DNA of 64,000 bases, taken from the NCBI GenBank assembly GCA_019137255.1, contig WPDH01000135.1:186001-250000 (forward strand), written 5' to 3'. The notes under the pieces were generated by a model. The model was not told where the DNA came from, searched no databases, and saw nothing but the letters and a program-made list of their open reading frames with translations. This document shows positions 51,009 through 62,719 of the stretch, piece after piece. This DNA comes from Corinectria fuckeliana. Taxonomy: Eukaryota; Ascomycota; Sordariomycetes; Hypocreales; Nectriaceae. Positions within the stretch are counted from its first letter, which is position 1, and each line of letters starts with the position of its first letter. Both the position numbers and the translations under genes were made by a program.

Positions 51009-53375
51009 CTACAACACTACTATCTGCCGAGCTCTCTTCATTTCGTCTTGGGTTAGTACCCAGTCAATATCACATCCCTCTTCCTCCGTCATAACCTCAG
51101 GCCATTCGTCGTCATCCATGTTTGCAACCATGCAAATCTGCTGTATTCTGGCAAACACCTCTCGAACACTGTAATTGCCCTTCGAAACAATATCCACCAT
51201 TCCAGTAAAATCCCGCTCCATCTTGATAGCACCAATTTCGCTAACATGACCCGAGAAACTCCACAAACGCTTCTCTAGAACTCGCGCGACATGTTTGGCT
51301 GTCAGCGCTAGTAGAGTAAGGTAGGTTGTAGGAGTCATGATTCGTGATAATGGTCTCATCAAGCGGTTCCAGCCCTCTTCAAAAAGCTCGGAAGCCTGTG
51401 GAAGTGGACCATCCACTCCGTCATGTTGAGATGGTTCGATCGTTTCGTCTCCGGAAAGCTTGTCGTACTGTACATCCCGGAATGAGTTTGCCAGTATTGG
51501 TCGCAGTCCAAGTCTGACCACCTCGTCTAAGAGCACCTCGATGCCTTCATTGAGAAGTGGGGTAGCCTTGGAGGAAAACGCCTTGTTCATACGATCTAGA
51601 GCAAGCGCAATATTCTGAGCATCTCGGTTGAACGGAAAGTTGTCTTTGAGCGATGAAGATTCGTGCCGTCGATGTTGCTCCAGGCCTTCTAAGCCGGCTC
51701 GGGCACGAAGAAGTCTGTCTAGATACTGGACTGAGATATCAAGACTGTTTATCATTACGATAAACTTGACGACTTTGTCCTCCGGTGCCAAAATGCCTTG
51801 AGCAGCCGAGCGAGGGTGGCATTCATCCCGCATGCGTCTGTGTATGATGCCGATAAGGTCGGATTCAAGAACACGTCCAATATCAGGGATGGCCGAGGCC
51901 GCAACCGCGTGGTTTGATGCAGATATAACTTTCTGCAAGACAACATCTACCACATACATGACATCATCAATCGCCTGTATGATAAAGGGCGGTTGACCAC
52001 TAATTGGTTTAGTCAACGACAATCCAGTTGGAGCAAGATCAATCTGAAATGCCCGTTCGACTGATCGACGAACGAAGAATGTCGTCATAATGCCATATGG
52101 GGTGCTTAGCTTCTCAGAGACCTTGCGGGATAGATTGCAAGACATCAGAAACCCCGGTGGGGCTAAGGGAGCATCGTCTAGTACATTGTCGTCCTACAAA
52201 GGTCAGGAACGGTAATAGCAATAGTCAGGGCAGCAATTCGGGTAACCTACTTGGCACTGGCGTGCAATAAACCGAGAGTAAAGCGACCATCGCTCCAGCA
52301 TGGCTGTCATTTCGCTCAGCAATTCGTCTATCCTTCTCGTATCGACACTTGCGTAGTCAGGGTCGGTTCCGACGGCCACTTCTTGTCGCCGAGTGAGAAT
52401 ACTCCGCACCAGGAACACGAATGGATAGCTTCTGACGTCGGATATCATCCTGTCCACTGATCTGTCATCAGCCCACGCATCGAGGATGATACCTCCCTGG
52501 ACATCAGCCTCAGCCTGCAGTTTCTCGATCACTTTTACCATTTGGCCTGCCCCATAGTGTTGTCTCACGAGACCACTATGGCTATCCACAATCTGTGCAA
52601 TATGCTCGAAGAGCTTCGTTAGGCAGTTGGCGTAGAAAAAGACATCCTTCGAGTCAGGGCCAAGCTCTGCCTTCTTCAGCGTTTCCCTTGCCGCGTTTGC
52701 CACACCTCGACATATATACCGTCCATACGCGTCGAGGCCGACCTCACTTCTACCAATGAGTGGGAACAGTTTGAAGAATCGTGTCAACTTGGCACTGTTC
52801 TTGTCCTTAGCTGCGGAATCGAACTGTCGCAAGAACAGCGCACAGAGGCTCTCTCTTGCGGTCTCAAGGGCATTCCAAGGTGGGTCAGGGGTTTCGATTG
52901 TAGGTATCACTGCAGCTGCAAAATCTCCACAGAGGACGTCCTCGGGGATTCTCGAGGCGCGATGGAGATAGTGAGCGGCAGCCTCCCAGTCTTGCGGAGC
53001 TCCCATGCTACCGACAACTCCAGCGAGACATGCCTTGAGCTCCATGACCTGTTCCACCATACGAAGTGTGTCTTGGACCCTTTTTCTCTCAGTCTCAAGT
53101 TCTTGGACACGTGTTGAAAGTCGATCGGCTATGTCTGCTGTGCTTGCCAGCATGGCATGTTGGATGTCGCGAGTGTTGATCAGCTGGGCGCTGAGGGTGG
53201 GGCGCAGGCCGTCCAGAATAATGAGCTCGCCGTCTACATCTTTACGGGAATCTAATACTGTGTTCGATCTGAAGACGATTTCATTTTCTCGGGAACGAAG
53301 TGCAGCAAGGCCATCTCGTACATCGGAGGTGGTGGTGGCTGATTGAATATGGTCGAGAGCATGGTTTCGGGGCAT
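51009..53375 (-). CDS. COG4: Conserved oligomeric Golgi complex subunit 4
   Basis: Subunit of the COG tether that receives vesicles in retrograde transport within the Golgi. Exons 52251-53375 (375 codons) and 51009-52193 (394 codons plus stop) join across a 57-base phase-0 intron to give 769 residues, near the family length. The N-terminal half has the coiled-coil region typical of COG4 (about 60-120, with TRVQELETERKRVQDTLRMVEQVMELKACL) and then DWEAAAHYLHRA. The middle includes RFFKLFPLIGRSEVGLDAYGRYICRGVA, a strongly conserved block. The C-terminal half has YGIMTTFFVRRSVERAF just after the splice and the COG4-type end YLTLLALTAKHVARVLEKRLW. The start is the ATG at 53375; the open frame extends upstream only from a TTG. 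Housekeeping gene, and a useful marker that accessory sequence has ended. Confidence 0.93.
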
Positions 53376-55273
53376 AGTGGGCGGGTAGACGGATGTGCTT
53401 GGGTCGGAGTCGGAAGGTGGCCCCCTGAGAAAAATACTAGGCGAAGACTGCTTTAAATGCGGCTGTAACACTGGTTTCTTCACGGCGCAACAGTTCGCGG
53501 GATTCGTTGTTGACGTGGAGGGTGGTGTTTGCTCCAATTAGAACAATAGGGGAAGAACAAAAGCTAGCCTGCTTTATCTTTCTTCCGGACCCGTGTGATT
53601 GAGTTAGCGTGAGGAGCCACTGCCACTGTCTAATTACCAGCCACTACCGCGCCACAGCTACACCCGTTTACAAGTCACCGATCCGCCTCAACCAGAGAAG
53701 TAGCCGAAGTTAATTGCAACCCAGTCCCTCTTACTCGAGCAACCTCATTTCACTCTGGTTTTGGTTGGTGAGCATTGTGTTGGGCTGCGATCAACTCGTC
53801 TAGAAATAGTAGGCTTTGGCTTGGACATGGACACAACTGGTTCTCAGTTCTTGGCTGACATTCTCGAAGGCAGGACGAGTTGGCCAAGATGCGACAACGG
53901 ATAAAGTCTCTCCGCCAGCAACCTCAATTCCACCCTACCCAAACTCTCAAGGTGTGACTCAAATCTATTCTATTGTCCGTTCTAGAAGCTAACAGAAGAC
54001 TGCACAACACCTGGGAAAGAGACTGGATTGTTCTGGTATTTGAAGCTCACGATGTAGACTCTGGAATGACTGATAACCTTCTCCCGTAGCTACCACGAAT
54101 TGTCTTTATCTTTATTTACTATACCGGTGAGACAGAGATGCCTAAGAAAGACTTCTGGGATCATGACCAAGATTTTGGCCGCCCCGAATTGACAGACACA
54201 GCCAGGGCGGTCACTACTTCTCTCTCCGTGTCTCTTTAATTAGCAAAGTGACCGTGACGCCAATCACCCTGCTCGTAAGGCTTCCGTTTTTTTCGAGTAC
54301 TATAAGGGTTGGTTTTTTTGTGCTTCCCGTAACTGGACTGCTTCTAGTCGTCTCTAAATGTTGTACTGTTTCCGCTCAGTCTTGAGTTGCTCGCGGGTGA
54401 CCTCGGAGATCCCCTCCTGCTCTATCCGGGAAGGTGAGATCCTTGACACTTTGTGAGAGCTTCATCCAGTCGCCCTGCTGTTCTAACTCTACTTAAGCTT
54501 GGGCTAAAAGACTAAGAATTAGAACTATTATCCACCTCATACTTACTAAGCAGAAATCTTCAGTGAGGTCTTATCGGATGTCCATGACTAGAAAGCAACC
54601 TGCTCTATCGATTTTGTTTATCGATCATAGCTAGTTTCCGCGTAGGACTACTGAGCTCTGCTACTCGGCATATTCTAGGACTTGCTTGATAGATGCTCCG
54701 ATATTTGATCATTAGTGAGCTAGATACGCGTGATTCATCGTTCGAGATTGTCAGGCGAGGTGCTCAATGTCAGCCATGGCATTGTATACTAACTCATCCA
54801 AGAGTTATATATCTCTGTTATAGAATAACTGTCTGTTTGGGTTAGGTTTCTGGGGCATATAATGAGGGCTGATTGTACTCCGGTCGCTTCTGAAACCTTT
54901 CTGCTTAGCTAACGCAATAATGCCCATAGTGGCCTTGTTAGGTAGTCGGATGAGCAAAACGTGCGTCTGACTTCAGGTAGTGATAAGGAACGATACGGAA
55001 CGATGGGTTAGTGTCAACGACTGATGATGGAGACGGTCTCGTACAGCTGGCGGAACACAGGTCGCCTGGGCTTTTATGTTCATTTTTGAGCTGTGGTGAG
55101 AAGGCAGACTTGGACATGATGTCCACCCTTCACGCCGCAGACGCAGGAGGGGATACAGTGGTTGTTAAATTTAAATATTTAGTTTTATACAGCCTTAGAT
55201 AATATTCGCCTTTCAGTTGCCTAGCGTCCAGTCTCGTCCAGAAGAGAATATCCGCCCGTTGATGAGCGACATA
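53376..55273. other. Intergenic region
   Basis: 1.9 kb between COG4 (its promoter side) and the 3' end of the HET gene. No gene, repeat or mobile element was recognised; the stretch around 54480-54860 is mildly AT-rich. Confidence 0.5.
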
Positions 55274-57328
55274 TCAAACGATGGTGATAGTCTCAAACGA
55301 ATCCTCGGGAAGTGGGATAGGAAAAACAGGTGATACAACAAGTAGTCCCAGCCTCTCATACAGGTCTGAGTTTGAAGGAGACCTCCCTACAACGAGGAGT
55401 AATCTAGTTGGATCGTCTTGTGGAGTATCATATGTCCGACAGCCAATGTACAACAGCCAGGCAGGAAACTTCTCCGAGGGATAGTCTTGCACGGAGAGAC
55501 TCATTTCACTAGAATACTCATCCTTTCCAAGAGCAGACGCAGAAGACCATCTTGCCGCTGAAATCTGAAGCCTACCGTCGCCGTCATGGTAGGAGAAGCC
55601 GCATAGCTCGGCATCCGGGTTGAAGTTGTCTGCCACGTCGGTCTGTCCCTGAGGTACAACACCGACACCTCGAAGCATGCAAGGAATCATTGGAGCACGA
55701 ATTCTGATCCATCCGTCCGCCACCACACCAAACGGATTCTTGCCATTGACGGTTGTTGAAGCGTCGATGCATCGAGGCAGCAAGTTCGGTTCCCTAGCGT
55801 CCTGTCCCTCGTCGCGGTGATAGCAATAGGTAGGTCCATCCACAGACGCCCATGAGAACGTGGGAGCTCGATATGTGGGAGGCCCATGAAACTCGACAGG
55901 TGTGCTTCGAAACCAGCAGAGACCTTGCAGCACGTCGTCAGCCCACAGGCCTGCCAAGTACGACGAGTCCGTCAAGCCACTGATGCGGGAGGCAACTCCG
56001 GATAGGGCCGGTAATTTGTCCCTTTCCACAGTGAGATTTCGGGATGAATAGCTGCTGACTAGATCCATCCAAAACTCGTGCGCTTCTGTTGGGGTATTGA
56101 GATGCCATATCGTCGTGCCGTTTTGGCCCTGAGCAAACTGGTCGACGCTCCCACATTCGCAAGAACGGCTGCATCGGCAAACCCACTGTACCTCCCCGTC
56201 AGAGTAGATGACAAGTCTTGTAGAAAGCATCTGCTCTTGGAAAGTCCATCCTCGTAGGTGCCAAGGCTCGCCGTCGCCTGGCATTCCTGAACCGCCAAGT
56301 ATGGCCCTGGCGACAGAGCCATCTGGCCACTTGAGTTGGAGCTCCGACTCTCGTGTTCTTTCTAGAAGAAAACCCCCATTCGCCGATGGGGAAGATGTAG
56401 CTGCCACGGTGAGGAATGCTTGGCTGTAGATGTCGCCCATCTTTGCCGATTCCACTTCCCAGTCGGCGACACTGTCCTGGATGATACAAAGAGCGTCAAT
56501 CCATAGAAATGGTATTCCCACATTTCTGGTAAATATCACTGCATCTTGGAGGGTCTTTGGCAGCTTGTCCATGTCAATGCCCGATTTGAGCTGGTCAATG
56601 TTCGACGTGGTAGTCGTGACCGAATTTCCGTTTCCCCAGCAATATGACAGGGCAACATAAGAGCCCGTTGTTTCTGGGCCGGGCTCCAGGAGTCTGAGAG
56701 TATCTGACTCTGCCGTCCCGACATTAATCACTCGGCGGGGCAATGTTGACTTCGGCAGGTTGCATTGCGAATGCTCTCGTAGGCACGTCTCCAAGTTGCT
56801 CTTCACAAACGAAAGAACAGTGTCGGCACGTACAGTTGGAATAATCTCCGGTTTCTCTGGCCTTGTCCTCTGAGAGGTGACGCTAGGTTCCTCAGCTTTA
56901 AGCTCAGATGACATGGGCTGAGCTAGTGAGAACCCAGAAAGCAAGTTCATCAACTCTGCCTCTTCAAGTGACCCATCGAGCTGACTCCAGTCGAAGTCTT
57001 GATGAGCGAGTCCAGCGGGTGGCATTGACTCGGCGTCGCTCGAGAATAGGTCGATGCCTTCGCCGAAGAAAAGACGAACGCAGATTTCTTCTCCATCCAA
57101 GTCTTCGATCGCTTTTAGGAATGCCCAGCATGTCGGGCAACCATTTCTGCCGTAGCGCTTGAGGTCATGTCTCGTGACTGTTCTCGTACAGAATCTGTGT
57201 TCAAAGCCATCTTTCAGGCTGCTGGTTCCTCTCAACCATAGTATCGGATCCCGTATATCCAGATCGGCGCAGCAGGGGCAGATATCCTGCTCGTCAGACT
57301 TATCGGCAGCTTCTGTGGGGAATGCCAT
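55274..57328 (-). CDS. HET-domain (heterokaryon incompatibility) protein
   Basis: 684 residues, single exon, ATG at 57328. The HET domain is complete in its three conserved blocks: YVALSYCWGNGNSV (224-237), FLWIDALCIIQDSVADWEVE ... MGDIYSQAFLTVAATSS (about 276-313) and RGWTFQEQMLSTRLVIYSDG (about 350-370). The N-terminus has the CPCCADLD cysteine motif and a second CPTCWAFL motif often found before this domain in fungal HET proteins. The C-terminal half has no recognised domain. HET proteins act in non-self recognition and trigger cell death on incompatible fusion; most genomic copies have no known partner. Divergent from the beta-galactosidase gene with a 1-kb shared upstream region. Confidence 0.93.
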   Translation of the reverse strand: MAFPTEAADKSDEQDICPCCADLDIRDPILWLRGTSSLKDGFEHRFCTRTVTRHDLKRYGRNGCPTCWAFLKAIEDLDGEEICVRLFFGEGIDLFSSDAESMPPAGLAHQDFDWSQLDGSLEEAELMNLLSGFSLAQPMSSELKAEEPSVTSQRTRPEKPEIIPTVRADTVLSFVKSNLETCLREHSQCNLPKSTLPRRVINVGTAESDTLRLLEPGPETTGSYVALSYCWGNGNSVTTTTSNIDQLKSGIDMDKLPKTLQDAVIFTRNVGIPFLWIDALCIIQDSVADWEVESAKMGDIYSQAFLTVAATSSPSANGGFLLERTRESELQLKWPDGSVARAILGGSGMPGDGEPWHLRGWTFQEQMLSTRLVIYSDGEVQWVCRCSRSCECGSVDQFAQGQNGTTIWHLNTPTEAHEFWMDLVSSYSSRNLTVERDKLPALSGVASRISGLTDSSYLAGLWADDVLQGLCWFRSTPVEFHGPPTYRAPTFSWASVDGPTYCYHRDEGQDAREPNLLPRCIDASTTVNGKNPFGVVADGWIRIRAPMIPCMLRGVGVVPQGQTDVADNFNPDAELCGFSYHDGDGRLQISAARWSSASALGKDEYSSEMSLSVQDYPSEKFPAWLLYIGCRTYDTPQDDPTRLLLVVGRSPSNSDLYERLGLLVVSPVFPIPLPEDSFETITIV

Positions 57329-58348
57329 GTTGCTGTCATCAACCGGAGCTAATCGGCTATTGCAAGGCAGCTTTGGTAGGGAAAGTCGTATTTACACTTT
57401 TTGTGACGGATGAACGATTGGGCTTCAATCTGAAAACATTGGGCCTCAATGGTAATTTAGAGGGGAAATCTCACGACAAATGAAAGGGAGCTGACCAAGC
57501 AAAGTCACAAGCCTATCAACGTGTGTTCAGGTCAGCCACAATCACCTCAGCCCGAACCCAGATTCTTCAGCTATCGCTCTTGGCCAACTCAACTCAGAAC
57601 AACAGGAAGCCAGGTCTAGTGCCCAGGGTTTATAGTGTGCTCGAGTGCTTGACCAGTTTATATGCTACTTTGTGACTTAAAGCCGCGGCGGTATCATTCT
57701 TTTCGTTAAAGTAGCAGCATGCTGAACTCCGGTCTCTTCGGAGCCCTAATCGGACGTGAATGCGATTTTCGAAACGCTCCTCATTATCTAATCCGGTATC
57801 GTCGGATACAGGTGAATTAGGTCACGCAATATAGAAAGAAGTTATCCACAATTATGTCATGTGTCGAGTCGGCCAAGACATTGCCCTGCTTGAACCAACA
57901 GCACTTTTGTCCTTGCAACTCCAGTCCGGGGCCTCTAAGCAAGATCGGACCATGAGATGCCGTCATAATGCTCCTTTCTAACACCGTCCTTGTAATATTA
58001 CCATACTTTATCTAAAGTTTGCGTTGCCAATCCTGGCTCTCTCGAAAAACCGTTATAAGAGCTCCAATCACAGCGGTTTACCCTCGTGATACCCCGCTCG
58101 CCCCCTCAACAGATCACCAGCAACGGCTAAATGGAAAACGTCCACCAATATCTATTGGTGGGAGTGACCCATGACCCGGAGCGCTCGGGATGTGCGCCGA
58201 ATTAGTCTGTTAGAAACCCTGACCGCAGGTTTCCTTAGACAGGTATAAGAAGGTGGTTTGTACAGAGGCTAGGTCGAGCATATTGTCTTGATTATCCTGG
58301 TGGCGGTAACTGATAGCTTTAACAGCTGACTCGCAAAAACGATCCAGG
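57329..58348. promoter_or_regulatory. Divergent promoter region, HET gene / beta-galactosidase
   Basis: 1.02 kb. Near the beta-galactosidase start it contains GGCTAAA at 58125-58131, the consensus of the xylanolytic activator XlnR, a CCCCGC run near 58092-58098 fitting the CreA consensus on the other strand, and a 20-base palindrome at 58142-58161. The last is listed separately. Binding is inference from consensus only. Confidence 0.5.
58142..58161. promoter_or_regulatory. Perfect palindrome with paired CCAAT boxes
   Basis: CCACCAATA, a TC spacer, then TATTGGTGG: two 9-base arms that are exact reverse complements, each holding a CCAAT box, 188 bases upstream of the beta-galactosidase ATG. 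It suits the CCAAT-binding complex or a dimeric regulator (inference). Confidence 0.6.
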
Positions 58349-61300
58349 ATGAAGCTAACAACTGCCATTCTCGCAGCCTTGACGGTGGCAAGCTGCCATG
58401 GCCGCAGCATCGTGAGACGTGGTGGACGACCGTTCGATGTCCTGCAAGATCCGGACAAACGGGCGCTTCTCCAAGATGTCGTCACTTGGGATGAACATTC
58501 CCTTTTCATCAAAGGCGAGCGAGCAATGATATTCTCCGCTGAAATTCACCCATTTCGCATCCCTGTTCCGTCCCTGTATCTGGACCTCTTCCAAAAGGTC
58601 AAAGCGGTGGGATTCAACACGGTCTCTTTCTACGTCGACTGGGCTCTGTTGGAAGGGAAGCCAGGGGACTTCCGATCTGGGAGCATCTTCGACATAGAAC
58701 CGTTCATCGAAGCGGCACAGGAGGCTGGGATCTATCTCCTCGCCAGACCCGGACCATACATCAACGCAGAAGTCTCTGGGGGTGGCTTCCCAGGCTGGCT
58801 GCAGAGAGTCAAAGGAACGCTCAGAACCAGTGCCTCGGATTACCTGAACGCCACCGACAAGTACGTTGTTGATATCACGATGAGGAGAATCCCTGCCCTA
58901 ACATGTACAGTTACATGAATCACATATGCACCATAATCGCCAAGGCCCAAATCACCAACGGCGGACCTGTGATTTTGTTCCAGCCCGAGAACGAGTACAG
59001 CTTAGCATCTGGCACAAAATTCCCGGATCATGACTACCTCAAGTACGTGAATGACCAAGCTAGGGATGCTGGCATCGTTGTTCCACTCATCAACAATGAT
59101 GCATGGTCAGGCGGCACTGGTGCTCCCGGGACGGGAGTTGGTGCTGTGGACATCTATGTAAGTTTGTTGACACCCAACCCAGAGAATTAACTGACCAAAA
59201 CAGGGCCATGATGGGTATCCCGTTGGATTCAACTGTGTAAGTTATCATCACTATCTTTTATATGGGCTCTACTTACAAAACAGGGCAACCCCGAGGATTG
59301 GCCTGATAACGGCCTCCCAACTTTGTGGCATAGCGATCACTTGAGAATTAGCCCCAACACTCCGTTCTCCCTTGTCGAGGTACTGTTTTCATCCCAGATG
59401 TGTGAGGCGGCTGTGGCTGATGTGAAGAGCAGTTTCAAGGAGGCTCATTCGACCCCGCAGGCGGTTGGGGGTTCGAAAAATGCGCCACTCTTACCAATCA
59501 TGAATTTGCAAGAGTCTTCTACAAGAACAATTTAGCGACGGGTGTGACCATCTTCAATATTTACATGGTAATATCAGCCTCCTGAAATAGATCAAAGCGA
59601 CCCTTCTGACAGTGTAGATTTTTGGGGGAACGAATTGGGGAAATATTGGCCACAGCGATGGCTACACGTCGTATGACTATGGCTCTGTAAGTTGGTTTGA
59701 CTGAAGGCTTGTGACATTTATCTAACAACCTCAGGCGATCAAAGAAGATAGGACCATAACTAGAGAGAAATACTCTGAAATCAAGTTGGAAGGCCAGTTC
59801 TTGAGAGTCTCTCCGGCATATGTCGTATCTACGCCTGGAAATCTGTCAACTACGAAGTATACTAACAATGAAGATATCGCGGTCACGCCTCTAACGAGCG
59901 AGAGAGATGACGCATTCTTCGTCGCTAGACATGCCGAGTATACAAGCACGGAGTCTACGTCCTACAAGCTGAAGGTATCCACATCGGCTGGAAATCTGAC
60001 AGTTCCCCAGCTCGGAGGATCTTTATCCTTGCATGGCAGAGATTCAAAGATCCATGTCTCGGACTACGCAGTCGGAGACTACACTCTTCTGTACTCAACC
60101 GCTGAAGTCTTTACGTGGAAGAAATATGCCGACAAGACCGTTCTTGTGCTTTATGGTGGCCCAGATGAGCTTCATGAAGTCGCAGTCAAGAATGCGTCCA
60201 AGCTGAACGTCATCGAAGGTGATGGTGTCGAGTCCAGCGTTAAGAATGATGTTGGCATATTCCAGTGGAATACCTCCTCAACTCGACGAGTAGTCCAGAC
60301 TGGTTCTCTGGTTATTTACCTACTTGGTGAGTTGTCTTTCACGAAATTGCGACCTGTGAGTTGCTAATGCTGCCTAGACCGCAACTCTGCCTACAATTAC
60401 TGGGTGCCCGACCTGCCAGGAGACGGCGATCACCCAGGTTTCGGGAGTTCGATCATGAATCCAGAATCAGTCATCATCAACGGAGGATACCTCGTCCGAT
60501 CCGTTTCAGTTGAGGGTTCGACGCTGTCGGTCCAGGCAGACTTCAACACTTCAACGATTCTGGAGGTTATTGGTGCCCCGAAAAATGCGTCTCGCCTTTC
60601 GATCAACGGCAATGAGGTTCAGTACCAAAATTCAACGCTTGGCAACTGGATAACAACGCCGGATGTCTCGCTTCCAACTGTCCAGGTTCCAGCCCTTTCT
60701 TCATTGGACTGGTACTACGTCGACTCACTTCCTGAGATTAAGAGCGAATACGACGACTCGAAATGGACCACAGCAGACCATACCAGCACGAACAACACCT
60801 ACATGCCACTCAAGAACTCCGTTTCTCTCTATGGCTCAGACTACGGCTTTCATGCCGGTGCCTTGATCTATCGCGGCCATTTTACGGCTGACGGGACTGA
60901 GTCTCAGCTCAAACTGTGGACTCAAGGTGGCCGCGCTTATGCCAGCTCCGTCTGGATTGACGACAAGTTCCTCGGCTCTTTCAAGGGCTACGATGCCACA
61001 GACAATAACAACTCGAACTACACGCTTCCGAAACTCGAAAAGGGCAAGCGTTATGTCTTGACCATCATCGTCGATAGCACGGGCCTCAACGGCAACTGGA
61101 CCCCTGGAAAGGACGAGCAGAAGAGCCCACGTGGCATCCTTGACTGGGCTGTTGTTTCGCCCTCGGGCAGTCAAACGAACATCACGGAGTGGAAGTTCAC
61201 AGGAAATCTCGGTGGAGAGGACTACGTTGACAAATTCCGTGGGCCGCTGAACGAAGGCGGGTTCTTCTTTGAGCGTCAGGGATACCACCTGCCCTCGCCA

Positions 61301-61723
61301 CCGCTGGATGTGTTCTCACGTGGGTCGCCCTTCGAGGGTATAAGCGAACCAGGCGTAGCATTCTACACAGCCAATTTGAGTCTTGACTACCCGGCCGACA
61401 AATATGACATCCCACTATCATTTACCTTCGAGAATAGCACCAGCACGGACGCAGGCGCTTACCGCGCTCTGCTCTTCGTCAACGGCTTCCAGTTTGGGCG
61501 CTATGTCAGCAACGTTGGGCCCCAGACCGTCTTCCCAGTCCCGGAGGGAGTGCTCAACTACCGGGGAGAGAATTGGATCGGAATCTCGTTGTGGGCACTG
61601 GAAGACAAGGGCGCTAAACTGCCTGGGTTTGAGCTTACAGCTGGTGTGCCGGTACGGACTGGACGACGAGCAGTGGAGGTCATCAAAGGGCACGAATTTA
61701 GCCAACGCAAGGGAGCATACTAA
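58349..61723 (+). CDS. lacA: Secreted beta-galactosidase, GH35
   Basis: Extracellular GH35 enzyme removing terminal beta-galactose from plant polysaccharides. Eight exons: 58349-58860, 58911-59157, 59204-59236, 59284-59379, 59433-59567, 59618-59686, 59735-60326 and 60378-61723. All seven introns are GT-AG and in frame; one exon is only 33 bases. The product is 1009 residues, the size of Aspergillus and Trichoderma LacA. Signal peptide about 1-19. The catalytic acid is Glu199 in QPENEYS. The nucleophile is Glu296 in FSLVE, the last codon of exon 4, joined to FQGGSFDP in exon 5; T. reesei uses E200 and E298. Later come HDGYPVGFNC, GGTNWGNIGHSDGYTSYDYGSAI and the beta-sandwich domains. Many N-glycosylation sites. 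Read without splicing, exons 2-6 look broken, but the gene is intact. lacA is used by family equivalence. Confidence 0.93.
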
Positions 61724-62197
61724 GTTAGCTTAAAATTGCAACAATTACGCTCAATCATAGAACGCTATTGATGCAGTCTTCTTTAGCTTTCGCGGTTTCG
61801 ATTCTAGTTATAGACTATGTGATCGGGCTGTAAACCTACCCGTTTCTGCCATGTTATTCACTTATCTAATACTGCTCTAATTCCCTAATTCTTTAATACT
61901 TTAATACCTTAATACTATATGCTAATAACCTAATACACTAAGTGCTCTCTCTACCTTTATTAATAGTAAGACTACAATTAAGAAGGACTAAGAAACAGAA
62001 ACCTCTTATATTAACCTCACTGTCTTACAGCGATTTCGAACCACCTATGCATGTTCTTATGTCGGCTGGGTCGGGGAAGGTGGTATTATCCTTAAAACGA
62101 CATGCTTCTTCTTCCACTAAGAATGCAGTCATATATATTAGCGCTCTGTCTCTCTCTATGCATTAGGGCTGCGAGAGGCGTAAAATGACGGCTTACT
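61724..62197. other. Intergenic region with MITE copy D
   Basis: 474 bases between the convergent beta-galactosidase and Ala-rich genes, partly occupied by the MITE-like repeat described separately. Otherwise AT-rich and empty. Confidence 0.45.
61821..61990. mobile_element. MITE-like element, copy D (degenerate)
   Basis: Starts with TGATCGGGCTGTAAACCTAC, which matches the inner terminal block of copies A and C. The CTAATAC/TTAATACC-rich interior resembles copy C. The outer terminal block and the right end are not recognisable, so the end point is approximate. Confidence 0.45.
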
Positions 62198-62719
62198 TCA
62201 ATGCTGTACCGCAGGCACAAGCAGGTTAGAACAACTGTATTTGGACGTAATAGATGATTTACTTACCTTGGTGTAGTTGCCGCGGGGGCCGGGGGCGGCG
62301 TTGGCAGCAGAGATAGTAACGGCAGCTGCAGCAGCAGCAGCGGAGATGGAGGCGGCGGCGGCAGAAGTTGTGGCCTCGGTAGCAGAGGTGGAGGCGGCGG
62401 CGGCGTCGGCAGCGGCAGAGATAGTAGCGGTAGCAGCGGAGATGGAGGCGTCGGCGGCGGAGATTGAGGCAGCGGCGGCGGCAGAAGTTGTGGCCTCGGC
62501 AGCAGGGATGTCAGCGGCGGTGGTGGCCTCAGCTAGCTATTTCATCGTCAGTACTGCTTCGGTGATACAGACAGCTGAGGCGTTTCAGGGGACTGACGAT
62601 GGCGAGGGCAGCGGCGGCCTCGGCCTCGGTGCGAGTAGCGGCAGCATTGTTCTTCTATGCTATCAGCCAACCATCCGTGACATGACTCAGGCGACGCTAG
62701 GGAGACTTACTGCAGACAT
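62198..62719 (-). CDS. Small Ala-rich protein, four coding exons (novel)
   Basis: 113 residues. Coding exons: 62711-62719 (only Met-Ser-Ala), 62598-62654, 62267-62536 and 62198-62203 (only His plus stop). All three introns are phase 0: 56, 61 and 63 bases, with donors GTAAGT, GTCAGT and GTAAGT. The second has a textbook TACTGAC branch point just before its acceptor. A fourth intron is likely in the 5' UTR (GTGAGT near 62784 to TTTCTCAG near 62731). About two thirds of the residues are Ala, Ser or Thr, in repeated units such as EATTSAAAASISAA and ASISAADASISAATATISA, ending PGPRGNYTK then His. No signal peptide, no known domain; the period suggests a long helix. The plus strand is also open across the repeat, but only this strand has matching splice sites. 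Confidence 0.7.
62280..62530. repeat. GCC/GCT-type low-complexity repeat
   Basis: Imperfect tandem repeats of 33-60 bases rich in GGCGGC/GCAGCG on the plus strand. They form the main exon of the Ala-rich gene on the minus strand. A long near-identical block (GGCGGCAGAAGTTGTGGCCT) occurs twice. Confidence 0.85.

Noticed and set aside
58349..59535. Beta-galactosidase as a pseudogene
   Set aside because: The apparent breaks vanish once seven short GT-AG introns are removed; both catalytic Glu residues are present.
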